DNA of 6,643 bases, taken from NCBI GenBank assembly GCA_937886455.1, contig CALGCU010000210.1:1-6643 (forward strand), read 5' to 3'. This stretch comes from an uncultured Bacteroidales bacterium (lineage in GTDB: Bacteria > Bacteroidota > Bacteroidia > Bacteroidales > Paludibacteraceae). This document shows positions 1 through 6,165 of this stretch, piece by piece. Each line of letters opens with the position of its first letter. Position 1 is the first letter of the stretch. The notes beneath the pieces were generated by a model. That model made no database searches, was not told where the DNA came from, and was given only the letters and a program-made list of their open reading frames with translations. Position numbers and translations under genes: made by a program.

Positions 1-13
1 GAAGCCCACGCCG

Positions 14-52
14 ATATGTACGCACACGCACACACATCTACATAGTGTGTAC
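14..52. repeat. alternating purine-pyrimidine tract with imperfect dyad
   Basis: Positions 14-37 alternate purine and pyrimidine without a break for 24 nt and are rich in CA/CG steps, the composition that can adopt Z-DNA under supercoiling. Overlapping it, GTACGCAC at 18-25 can pair with GTGTGTAC at 45-52 (eight pairs, one G-T) around a 19-nt loop. No gene or regulatory role is evident, and the tract is short enough to be chance. Confidence 0.4.
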
Positions 53-347
53 TGCAAGAATATACATATCCCGAGGACATCAAAATGCTGCAATGCGTTG
101 GATACTTGTGAATTTACCAGATTCCGAAATGCCAAGCGCAAAGCGTATTTGACGCCTTTATTATGTCTGCTATTCCCTCTATAGGGGTATATCCCTCAAT
201 GTGGAGTAGCGATCTGCGAAAAATGCAAATAGGGATGGCCTTATATACTTTTAATCTGCAATCATTTTTAACTGATACAAACCTGATAGTCTCGTCTGAT
301 TGTTATAATTTAGATTTTATAAGTTCTGCACCGCATAAACAAAATCA

Positions 348-391
348 CCGTTACCATACCGTTACCATTAGATAGGAATGGGATAGGAAGG
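348..391 (+). repeat. 11-bp-period direct repeats, left patch
   Basis: Four consecutive 11-nt units can be read. They are CCGTTACCATA (348-358), CCGTTACCATT (359-369), AGATAGGAATG (370-380) and GGATAGGAAGG (381-391). The first two differ at one base; the last two share GATAGGAA. The second pair resembles the unit AGATAGGAACT of the patch at 484-538. Because 11 is not a multiple of three the array is unlikely to be coding, and 11 bp is close to one DNA helical turn. Confidence 0.7.
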
Positions 392-461
392 AGTTTGTTT
401 ATCGGACACCAACATTATTTTTTCCAACACTCTGCACATTCTTACACTATACTCCTCATAG

Positions 462-538
462 TCATTACAATATCATTGCAAACAGATACAAAACAGATAG
501 GAACTAGATAGGAACTAGATAGGAACTAGGTAGGAAAA
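462..538 (+). repeat. 11-bp-period tandem repeat array, right patch
   Basis: The core is three perfect tandem copies of AGATAGGAACT at 495-505, 506-516 and 517-527. It is flanked in the same register by degenerate units AGATACAAAAC (484-494) and AGGTAGGAAAA (528-538). Two further 11-nt units with a different sequence precede it in phase: TCATTACAATA (462-472) and TCATTGCAAAC (473-483), matching at eight of eleven positions. The 11-nt period therefore persists for seven units while the unit sequence changes. Function is unknown; iteron-like protein binding or slipped-strand expansion are both possible. Confidence 0.75.
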
Positions 539-541
539 GGG

Positions 542-639
542 TTGTGTTTGCCTATTTTTCTAAGTTGCATAAAGACACTTTTTCCTTGACCGGTGACGGC
601 AATAAAAGTCTTTTTACCAAAGAAAAATATAGGACACAA
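542..639 (-). terminator. long nested imperfect hairpin, candidate terminator after topB
   Basis: The 98 nt can fold on themselves almost end to end. Pairings from outside in: 542-547 with 634-639; 551-561 with 621-633 (two-base bulge at 628-629); 565-567 with 618-620; 571-575 with 611-615; 577-582 with 604-609; 586-588 with 600-602; and 590-592 with 597-599 around a GTGA loop (593-596). That is about 37 pairs with small bulges and one C-C mismatch. It begins about 45 nt past the topB stop, so it would be the first strong structure in a topB transcript. Runs of T flank the inner stem on both strands, so a terminator working in either direction is possible. No clean terminal U tract follows the whole hairpin, so the terminator role is inferred. 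Confidence 0.45.
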
Positions 640-683
640 ATAAATACGCAATAGGTTATGCTGTTTGTTGTGGGTAGGGAGTG

Positions 684-2549
684 TTAGAAAGGTGCTCGGT
701 AGGTGCAACCTTCTTTCCACCGTGAGCATCCATAACTTTTGTTACCACGAATGATTCTTCCCTGCTTGCACAAGGGACAACGAGTACCGGATATGTCGGA
801 TTTCACTTGTAGAGAAATGTCTGTCACCATCTGCTTCAACTCATTCAAAAAGTCAATCGCTACGTAATTACCGCGTTCTATGTCACGAAGTTTCTTCTCC
901 CAAATACCTGTGAGTTCTGCCGACTTTAATAAGGCGGTGTGTATGGTGTTGATGAGTTCTATGCCGGTTGGAGTAGGGTGTAGGTTCTTACGCTCTTTAC
1001 GGATGTAGTTGCGCTTAAATAACGTTTCAATGATAGCCGCACGTGTACTCGGACGACCAATGCCATTCTCTTTAAGTGCTTCTCTTAATTCTTCGTTCTC
1101 TATGAGTTTACCGGCAGTTTCCATTGCCCGCAGCAGTGTGGCTTCGGTGTATGGCTTGGGCGGGGGGGTTTGTTTGGCACTGATGCTGGGTGTGTGTTCT
1201 CCACTTTCGCCAACAGTGAACAAGGGAAGAGTTTTCTCCTCTTTGTTGTCTTCATCACTCTTGTCGTCATACACTACTTTCCATCCCGGTGATAAGATTT
1301 GTTTTCCGGTGACTTTGAAGGGAATCTTTGCCGCTTCACCCATTACAGTTGTTGTAGATATTTTAGCCTCAGGATAGAAGTTGGCAATAAAGCGCAAGGC
1401 CACAAGATCATACACCTTACGTTCTTGCTCGGTGAGTGCTTTAGGTATTTCACCGGTGGGTATGATAGCATGGTGGTCGGTCACTTTTTTGTTGTCAAAC
1501 ACTTTTTTGCTTTTGGGGAGTTTAATGCCTTCCAGAGGAGTGATGAGATTGCCGTAAAGTTGTTTGAGTTGTTTGAGTGTGTGAGGCACTTTGGGATAAA
1601 TGTCATCGCTCAAATAGGTGGTGTCCACACGTGGATATGTGGTGAGACGTTTCTCATACAGCCCTTGAATGATCTTCAGTGTTTCATCGGCAGTGAAAGC
1701 ATATTTCTTGTTACATTCCACCTGTAGTGAAGTCAGGTCAAACAAGCGTGGAGCACTTTCTGTTCCTTTTTTGTTCTCCACTTGTGTGATGGTGAAAATA
1801 GAACCCATGATTTGTTGAATGTAGGTTTGTGCTTCCTCTTCTGTATTGAAGCGTCCTTTCGTAGCAGAGAAGGTTGTGTCACGATAGACAGTCTTTAGTT
1901 CCCAATACGGTTCGGGGACAAAGTTGTCAATCTCTTGTTGCCTTTTCACAATCAATGCGAGTGTAGGTGTTTGCACACGTCCGATGGATAGAATTTGTCC
2001 TTCGCGTGCATATTTAAGGGTGTAGGCGCGCGTAGCATTCATACCTAGTAGCCAATCCCCAATAGCACGCATGAGTCCGGCTTCGTATAGGGGTTGATAT
2101 GCCTCTTGTGGTTTGAGTTGTGCAAACCCCTCTTGGATGGCTTCGGCTGTAAGTGATGACACCCATAGACGTTTCACGGGACATTTACATCCTGCTTTTT
2201 GCAACACCCACCGTTGTATAAGTTCACCCTCTTGGCCGGCATCACCACAGTTAATCACCTCATCTGCTTTGCTCACAAGTTCTTTGATAATCTGGAATTG
2301 GCGTTGAATACCTTCCTCTTCCATAACTTTTATCCCAAATCGTTGAGGAATCATAGGAAGGCTACCAAGTGTCCATGCTTTCCAAGCCGGTGTGTATTCA
2401 TGAGGTTCAAGTAGTCCGCACAAGTGTCCGAAAGTCCATGTCACTTGATAACCGTTTCCCTCATAGTAGCCATTACGTCGGGTAAAGGCTTTTAGAGAAT
2501 CGGCAATCTCTTTAGCAACAGATGGTTTTTCGGCAATGCAGACTATCAT
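684..2549 (-). CDS. topB: DNA topoisomerase III (type IA)
   Basis: Cytoplasmic type IA topoisomerase that cuts and passes single DNA strands, chiefly for decatenation and recombination intermediates. The 621-residue product opens with the Toprim start MIVCIAEKPSVAKEIA (Glu7). The metal-binding Toprim motif is CGDAGQEGELI at 101-111, in which Gly105 sits where E. coli TopB has the second Asp; DAGxEGE forms are common in this subfamily. SIGRVQTPTLALI lies at 188-200, and the active-site motif TTYPRVDTTYLS at 303-314 makes Tyr305 the predicted nucleophile. DHHAIIPTG (358-366) and GIGRPSTRAAIIETLF (496-511) are further family motifs. A four-cysteine zinc-finger-like unit (Cys591, 594, 608, 615) is followed almost at once by the stop, so any longer C-terminal tail is absent. 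The ATG is fixed by the Toprim motif. It starts 15 nt after the ComF-family stop, probably as last gene of the operon, with no clear Shine-Dalgarno sequence. Confidence 0.96.
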   Translation of the reverse strand: MIVCIAEKPSVAKEIADSLKAFTRRNGYYEGNGYQVTWTFGHLCGLLEPHEYTPAWKAWTLGSLPMIPQRFGIKVMEEEGIQRQFQIIKELVSKADEVINCGDAGQEGELIQRWVLQKAGCKCPVKRLWVSSLTAEAIQEGFAQLKPQEAYQPLYEAGLMRAIGDWLLGMNATRAYTLKYAREGQILSIGRVQTPTLALIVKRQQEIDNFVPEPYWELKTVYRDTTFSATKGRFNTEEEAQTYIQQIMGSIFTITQVENKKGTESAPRLFDLTSLQVECNKKYAFTADETLKIIQGLYEKRLTTYPRVDTTYLSDDIYPKVPHTLKQLKQLYGNLITPLEGIKLPKSKKVFDNKKVTDHHAIIPTGEIPKALTEQERKVYDLVALRFIANFYPEAKISTTTVMGEAAKIPFKVTGKQILSPGWKVVYDDKSDEDNKEEKTLPLFTVGESGEHTPSISAKQTPPPKPYTEATLLRAMETAGKLIENEELREALKENGIGRPSTRAAIIETLFKRNYIRKERKNLHPTPTGIELINTIHTALLKSAELTGIWEKKLRDIERGNYVAIDFLNELKQMVTDISLQVKSDISGTRCPLCKQGRIIRGNKSYGCSRWKEGCTYRAPF

Positions 2550-2564
2550 GATTTAGGCGTGTTA

Positions 2565-3263
2565 TTATCCATTAAGAATTGATAGTGCAAAGATACTGAT
2601 TTTTATGTCAGGAATAGCATTAAAAGCATGCGCACATGCTTCTAAAGTTGAGCCGGTGGTGAGTACGTCATCCACCAGCAAGATGTGTTTACCATGTAAA
2701 CTACTCGCATTCAAGGATTCAAATATACCTTGTGTGTTCTGATGACGTTCGTAAGGATTTTTATTGGTTTGTGTTTCGTTATCCACAATGCGTCTTACAT
2801 GCTTAGTGCTGTAGGGAATGTCGCACACTTCGGAAATGCCTTTCGCCAACCATTCGCTTTGGTTGTATCCCCGTTTACGTTCTTTGCGTGGATGTAGCGG
2901 AACAGGTATAATAAGGTCAATGCCTTCAAAAAAATGGTCATTGATTAGTTCTTTGGCTACAGACTTGCCCAGATAATAGCCGATTTCTTTTTCGCCGTGA
3001 TACTTGAATTTGTGCAATAGTTGTCTGAAGATGGTGCCTTTGGAAAAGAAATAGAATGCAGTCACACGCTCAGTGTGTACCTTACCCCAAAAGCGTTGTG
3101 CTGCTTCATTGTTCTTAAAGTCGGTGAAATAAGTGCGTGGAAGGTCATATAAACACACAGAACACAAACATTCTTCACCACGTAGCAAAGTTTCTCCGCA
3201 GCAAGCACACAGGTTGGGGTAGAATAAGTCGAATAGAGATTGAAGAATCTGAGGTATGTGCAT
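2565..3263 (-). CDS. ComF family phosphoribosyltransferase-like protein
   Basis: A 232-residue cytoplasmic protein of the ComF/GntX family, related to proteins needed for DNA uptake in competent bacteria (ComFC) but with no settled substrate. An N-terminal zinc-binding unit is visible as Cys19-x2-Cys22 and Cys34-x2-Cys37. The family block PVPLHPRKERKRGYNQ occupies 120-135, and the PRPP-binding loop of type I phosphoribosyltransferases is seen as ILLVDDVLTTGSTLEAC at 194-210, with the paired Asp and TTGST intact. Length is normal for the family. The gene begins 6 nt after the dgkA stop and is preceded by AAAGAAG, a weak purine-rich ribosome site. Presence of this gene does not show that the organism is naturally competent. 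The family call is firm; the reaction is not. Confidence 0.93.
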   Translation of the reverse strand: MHIPQILQSLFDLFYPNLCACCGETLLRGEECLCSVCLYDLPRTYFTDFKNNEAAQRFWGKVHTERVTAFYFFSKGTIFRQLLHKFKYHGEKEIGYYLGKSVAKELINDHFFEGIDLIIPVPLHPRKERKRGYNQSEWLAKGISEVCDIPYSTKHVRRIVDNETQTNKNPYERHQNTQGIFESLNASSLHGKHILLVDDVLTTGSTLEACAHAFNAIPDIKISIFALSILNG

Positions 3264-3269
3264 CTTCTT

Positions 3270-3644
3270 TCAGGCAAGGAAGAGGAGTTGCAAACAATGA
3301 AATGCCTTAGGAACAAAAATGAGTAGTCCGATAGTGGCGGCTGTGATAGCACTTACTAATACTGCACCTGCGGCTACATCTTTTGCTTTTTTGGCTAATG
3401 GGTGTGACTCCTTAGTGGCAAGGTCTGTGACTGCTTCAATGGCGGTGTTGATAAGTTCGGCAGCAATTACACTACCTATACACAATAAGCAGGCTATCCA
3501 TTCCATGATAGATATTTGAAAGAGAAATCCGCATACTATTACTAATACTGCAATACAACAATGAAATTTCAGATGTGCTTCACTCTTAAAAGCACATCTG
3601 ATTCCATTAAATGCATATAGGAAACTCTCTATCTGTTTTTTCAT
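3270..3644 (-). CDS. dgkA: diacylglycerol/undecaprenol kinase, integral membrane
   Basis: A 124-residue inner-membrane lipid kinase of the prokaryotic DgkA family. Such enzymes phosphorylate diacylglycerol (E. coli) or undecaprenol (Gram-positive bacteria), feeding phospholipid or cell-wall lipid-carrier recycling; the sequence does not decide which lipid is used here. The signature ELINTAIEAVTD spans 63-74. By alignment to E. coli DgkA, Glu63 corresponds to catalytic Glu69, Asn66 to Asn72, Glu70 to metal-binding Glu76, and Asp89 in AKDVAAGAVL to Asp95; Glu22 matches Glu28. Three hydrophobic segments lie near 29-45, 47-62 and 93-112, the expected topology. Its ATG overlaps the stop of the upstream Wzz-like gene as ATGA, suggesting translational coupling, and the ComF-family gene follows after 6 nt. 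Confidence 0.94.
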   Translation of the reverse strand: MKKQIESFLYAFNGIRCAFKSEAHLKFHCCIAVLVIVCGFLFQISIMEWIACLLCIGSVIAAELINTAIEAVTDLATKESHPLAKKAKDVAAGAVLVSAITAATIGLLIFVPKAFHCLQLLFLA

Positions 3645-4609
3645 TTCTTAAGAAGATAGTTACATATATTTTTGCGATATCTCCAGCCTGCAGCTATCAA
3701 TAGTGACAAAACGTATGCTGCAACAAGAGCAAAGGCAATTGTCTTCATGCTTCCATTGATGGCACGTGGGTTCACAGTGAGGTGAGCAGGGAAATACAAG
3801 GGCAGACTATCACATACGAGTTCAATTTGTTTTCCTCGCAGTTGCTTTTGTAGAATAGATATCTCTTCATGGAAGAATTGTTTTTTCTGTTCGCCTATGA
3901 TGAGTGAATTCTGGTGCAAAGTGAGTTTGGCATGTACTGGATCGTCCAAGTAAGCCTTTTTAGAGAGACTGTCCAAGTAGAGTATTTGTTGATTGTACAT
4001 ATTGACAGCATCACTCAATTGTTGCTGATGAATTTTATTCCATTCAACCATAGTAGGATGGTTGTTGAAATAGTGGAGCAGTCCTTGTTCTATTTCACTA
4101 ACCTTGTCAATACGTTTTGTGCGGAAGCGGAAATAAAGACAGTTTTGCAATCGAACATTGAGCGTGTCGGTCAAGTCGTGCTTGTTGTTAAAGTCGATTT
4201 TATCAATTGTACTGTCATTGAGGTTGTCAATAGCATAGAATGTCTCCATTCGTTTGATACTGTTGGCAGCTTCGCTTGATATACCGCACTGTTGAATCAA
4301 GTTTTGCTCATTATGTATGGCTTGAGGCAGTGTCCATTCCAATTGTTTGCTGATTTCTTTGGTTATATCAGCTGATGGCCCATTAAGAACAGCCAAACCC
4401 TCTACATTATAGTAGCGTCTTTCTGGTTGTGAAAAAAAGATACCGATTGCTATGCCAAGTGCACAGATGATGATGGTAAGAACTAAGTGTTGGAAACTTA
4501 ATTGCAAGCACCATCCTATGCCGGCAAACAAGCGATTAAAACATCGTCCTATCCAACGAAAAAAGATAATCAGTAGATCAAAAAGGTTGGTGTCTTTGTC
4601 TTCTTTCAT
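3641..4609 (-). CDS. Wzz-like two-segment inner-membrane protein, function unknown
   Basis: A 322-residue protein I cannot name by function. Hydrophobic segments lie near 41-60 and 288-308, with a largely hydrophilic, glutamine-rich helical-looking stretch between (roughly 165-265). This is the layout of chain-length determinants (Wzz/polysaccharide co-polymerases): two membrane anchors with a large periplasmic part. Residues 7-40 are rich in aromatic and hydrophobic residues and may lie on the membrane. A segment around 121-166, from METFYAIDNLND to LYFRFRTK, recalls from memory a conserved Bacteroidetes family of unknown function, where this stretch contains an Asp-rich loop; no search was run. 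The start is secure because the next methionine is at 121. The stop overlaps the dgkA start (ATGA), hinting at envelope lipid or polysaccharide work. No kinase domain or signal peptidase site is seen. Confidence 0.8.
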   Translation of the reverse strand: MKEDKDTNLFDLLIIFFRWIGRCFNRLFAGIGWCLQLSFQHLVLTIIICALGIAIGIFFSQPERRYYNVEGLAVLNGPSADITKEISKQLEWTLPQAIHNEQNLIQQCGISSEAANSIKRMETFYAIDNLNDSTIDKIDFNNKHDLTDTLNVRLQNCLYFRFRTKRIDKVSEIEQGLLHYFNNHPTMVEWNKIHQQQLSDAVNMYNQQILYLDSLSKKAYLDDPVHAKLTLHQNSLIIGEQKKQFFHEEISILQKQLRGKQIELVCDSLPLYFPAHLTVNPRAINGSMKTIAFALVAAYVLSLLIAAGWRYRKNICNYLLKK

Positions 4610-4637
4610 AATAGATTTTGTAGGTGGTTAATATGTA

Positions 4638-4669
4638 AACACCATACGTCCCTGAGGACGTATGGTGTT
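4638..4669 (-). terminator. perfect 14-bp hairpin, terminator of the antiporter gene
   Basis: On the minus strand AACACCATACGTCC pairs perfectly with GGACGTATGGTGTT around a 4-nt loop (TCAG, at 4652-4655). The stem starts 18 nt past the transporter stop codon. The following minus-strand bases (TTACATATTAACC) are AT-rich but not a full U tract, so termination may be incomplete. On the plus strand no T run follows, so the minus direction fits better. Confidence 0.75.
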
Positions 4670-4687
4670 AAAAGAATGTCTTTTGTC

Positions 4688-6004
4688 TTAGATGAATATG
4701 AGTTGCATCAAGATATATACAGGCAACAAAATAATCAATGAGAATTTAATCATGTAACCAAAGAAACTTGGCATCTTAACACCACTTTCTTCAGCAATAG
4801 ATTTTACCATGAAGTTAGGACCATTGCCAATATAAGTCATAGCACCAAAGAACACGGCACCCATAGAAATAGCTTGAAGTAATATCTCAGGAATACCGGC
4901 TACATTTTCAGTACCAATTGCACTGAGTACTTCAGCAGGAAGTCCTTGTGCTAAACTGTGGAATGCTACTGCTGTAGGTGCGTTGTCTAGGAATGAACTC
5001 AATACGCCGGAGCAATAGAAGAATTGCCAAGGTTTGGTAAGACCTAAGTCAGCAGCATTGTTGTTGAGGTACATCATGGCAGGAATCATGGTAGTGAAGA
5101 TACCTAAGAACACAACGGCCACTTCAATAATCGGTCCCCAAGAGAAGTGGTTATCTTCACGCACTTTCTTCTTGGTGGTGTATATAGATAAGAAGATGAT
5201 AGATACCAATACGATTTCACGCAATAGTTTTAACCACATAGGAGCATGTTCTTCACCCATTTGTGGAATGTAGCCCGGGTTAATGAAAGCAACAGAAGCA
5301 ATGATTCCGAGTAGGTAAAGGAAGTTGATAGTACCGGTAATGCGAATAGGTTGTACTTCACGGCTATCGGCAGAGAGGTTGGTCCAATCTTCTTTCTTGT
5401 AGTAGTATGAGTCAAAGATGTAGTAGAGTACTAATAAGAGAATACCTACGAATGCCCATTGAAGTATCATGCTAAAGAACCATGTAAATTCAGCACCACG
5501 CAAATAGAGTAAGAACAAGGGGGGATCACCAAGTGGAGTTAATAGACCACCACAGTTTGCCACTAATGCAATGAAGAATAGTACTGTGTGAACGGTGTAT
5601 TTACGTTGTGAGTTGGTAGCTAATAGAGGACGAATCAATAACATGGCAGCACCGGTAGTTCCCATAAAAGAAGCTAATAACCATCCCAATCCAAGAAAAG
5701 CAGTGTTAATGGCAGGTTTTGCTTTGATGTCACCCGATAAGTGGATACCTCCGGTGGTAACAAAGAGGGCGCAAAGTAAGATGATAAAAGGCACATAGTC
5801 ATAGATTAGTTGATGTTCTACATTATGAGCCAATCCATTTACGATTAACCAAATGGCTGTAGGAACTCCCAATAGCATTGAGACAATCAATTTGTTGCGA
5901 TTGTTTTCCCACCAATGTTCGGCCACCAATGGCCCGACTGCGATAGTCAATAGCATGATTCCAAATGGAATCATTGCCCAAGCCGGCATTATGAATGCTT
6001 CCAT
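4688..6004 (-). CDS. ion transporter superfamily membrane protein, probable sodium:proton antiporter
   Basis: A 438-residue polytopic inner-membrane protein with about eleven hydrophobic segments from residue 12 to the C-terminus. It belongs to the NhaD/ArsB/CitMHS-like ion transporter superfamily; proteins of this type in Bacteroidetes are usually called sodium:proton antiporters, although some domain models say citrate transport. Conserved discontinuous-helix motifs are FMGTTGAAMLLIRPLL (113-128), NCGGLLTPLGDPPLFL (150-165), SSFLDNAPTAVAF (336-348) and GAMTYIGNGPNFMV (387-400). Asp160 and Asp340 with their neighbouring Asn and Pro are the likely ion-coordinating residues. The first ATG is chosen. 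Met6 (at 5989) is an alternative because GGAAG lies 8 nt ahead of it. It has its own upstream -7 element and a downstream hairpin, so it is probably monocistronic. Substrate is inferred from family only. Confidence 0.88.
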   Translation of the reverse strand: MEAFIMPAWAMIPFGIMLLTIAVGPLVAEHWWENNRNKLIVSMLLGVPTAIWLIVNGLAHNVEHQLIYDYVPFIILLCALFVTTGGIHLSGDIKAKPAINTAFLGLGWLLASFMGTTGAAMLLIRPLLATNSQRKYTVHTVLFFIALVANCGGLLTPLGDPPLFLLYLRGAEFTWFFSMILQWAFVGILLLVLYYIFDSYYYKKEDWTNLSADSREVQPIRITGTINFLYLLGIIASVAFINPGYIPQMGEEHAPMWLKLLREIVLVSIIFLSIYTTKKKVREDNHFSWGPIIEVAVVFLGIFTTMIPAMMYLNNNAADLGLTKPWQFFYCSGVLSSFLDNAPTAVAFHSLAQGLPAEVLSAIGTENVAGIPEILLQAISMGAVFFGAMTYIGNGPNFMVKSIAEESGVKMPSFFGYMIKFSLIILLPVYILMQLIFI

Positions 6005-6061
6005 AATAGTTGAGTTTTTTAATTATTTATAAATTAGTTATGATAGTTTGTTGTTAATAGT

Positions 6062-6077
6062 CGTTAGTTTAATAACG
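6062..6077. promoter_or_regulatory. small dyad at the predicted transcription start
   Basis: CGTTA (6062-6066) and TAACG (6073-6077) form a perfect 5-bp inverted repeat with a 6-nt spacer. It lies immediately downstream of the -7 element of the transporter gene, about where transcription would begin, so it could be an operator half-site pair or a small 5-prime hairpin. Five pairs can easily arise by chance. Confidence 0.2.
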
Positions 6078-6080
6078 TTG

Positions 6081-6088
6081 CAAAGTTA
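6081..6088 (-). promoter_or_regulatory. Bacteroidetes -7 promoter element for the transporter gene
   Basis: The minus strand reads TAACTTTG, an exact match to the Bacteroidetes -7 consensus TAnnTTTG recognised by the phylum's primary sigma factor, and continues GCAACG. It implies a 5-prime leader of roughly 70 nt before the transporter ATG at 6004. No good TTTG/TTG -33 box is seen at the expected 19-21 nt further upstream, so the promoter may be weak or need an activator. Confidence 0.6.
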
Positions 6089-6165
6089 CGCATTCTTTTA
6101 GCTTGTTAGATGTGGGCTTGCGTTTTATTTTGTGGTTAAATTGACACAATATGCGCAAGTTTCAT

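Larger units (their letters stand above)
1..683. other. non-coding flank downstream of topB
   Basis: This 683-nt stretch lies past the topB stop codon and holds no gene I can support. Short open frames exist: a 70-codon plus-strand frame at 163-375, a plus-strand frame open from the left edge to a stop near 184, and a 26-codon minus-strand frame from an ATG at 80 running off the left edge. None has a recognisable motif, a plausible promoter or a ribosome site, and the 70-codon frame ends inside a tandem repeat. The stretch does contain an alternating purine-pyrimidine tract (14-37), two patches of 11-bp-period repeats (348-391 and 462-538) and a large nested hairpin (542-639). A gene lying mostly beyond the left edge cannot be excluded. 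Confidence 0.6.

Noticed and set aside
1..80. Minus-strand ATG at 80 open to the left edge, as a possible gene start
   Set aside because: Only 26 codons are visible, the peptide is low-complexity translation of the alternating tract, and the nearest promoter-like sequence (TACGCTTTG at 139-147) has one base too many between TA and TTTG.
163..375. 70-codon plus-strand open frame in the non-coding flank
   Set aside because: No promoter, ribosome site or known motif, and its 3-prime end runs through the 11-bp repeats, whose period is not a multiple of three.
1..683. Mobile-element or integration-site remnant
   Set aside because: No transposase, integrase, terminal inverted repeats with target duplication or tRNA end is visible; the repeats are short, tandem and non-coding.
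526..729. 67-codon minus-strand frame overlapping the end of topB, as a frameshifted TopB tail
   Set aside because: Its translation shows no resemblance to TopB C-terminal domains, and the segment is better explained by the nested hairpin at 542-639.
1299..1727. 142-codon plus-strand open frame inside topB
   Set aside because: It lies wholly antisense to a confidently identified topB with conserved motifs, shows no recognisable domain, and is the kind of shadow frame expected opposite a real gene.
2217..2247. Toprim variant DAGQEGE in TopB (Gly in place of the second Asp) as a loss of function
   Set aside because: DAGxEGE is a common form in this topoisomerase III subfamily, and the catalytic Tyr and the remaining acids are intact.
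3062..3352. 96-codon minus-strand frame overlapping the ComF-family and dgkA genes
   Set aside because: It is an out-of-frame shadow across the junction of two well-supported genes and has no recognisable domain.
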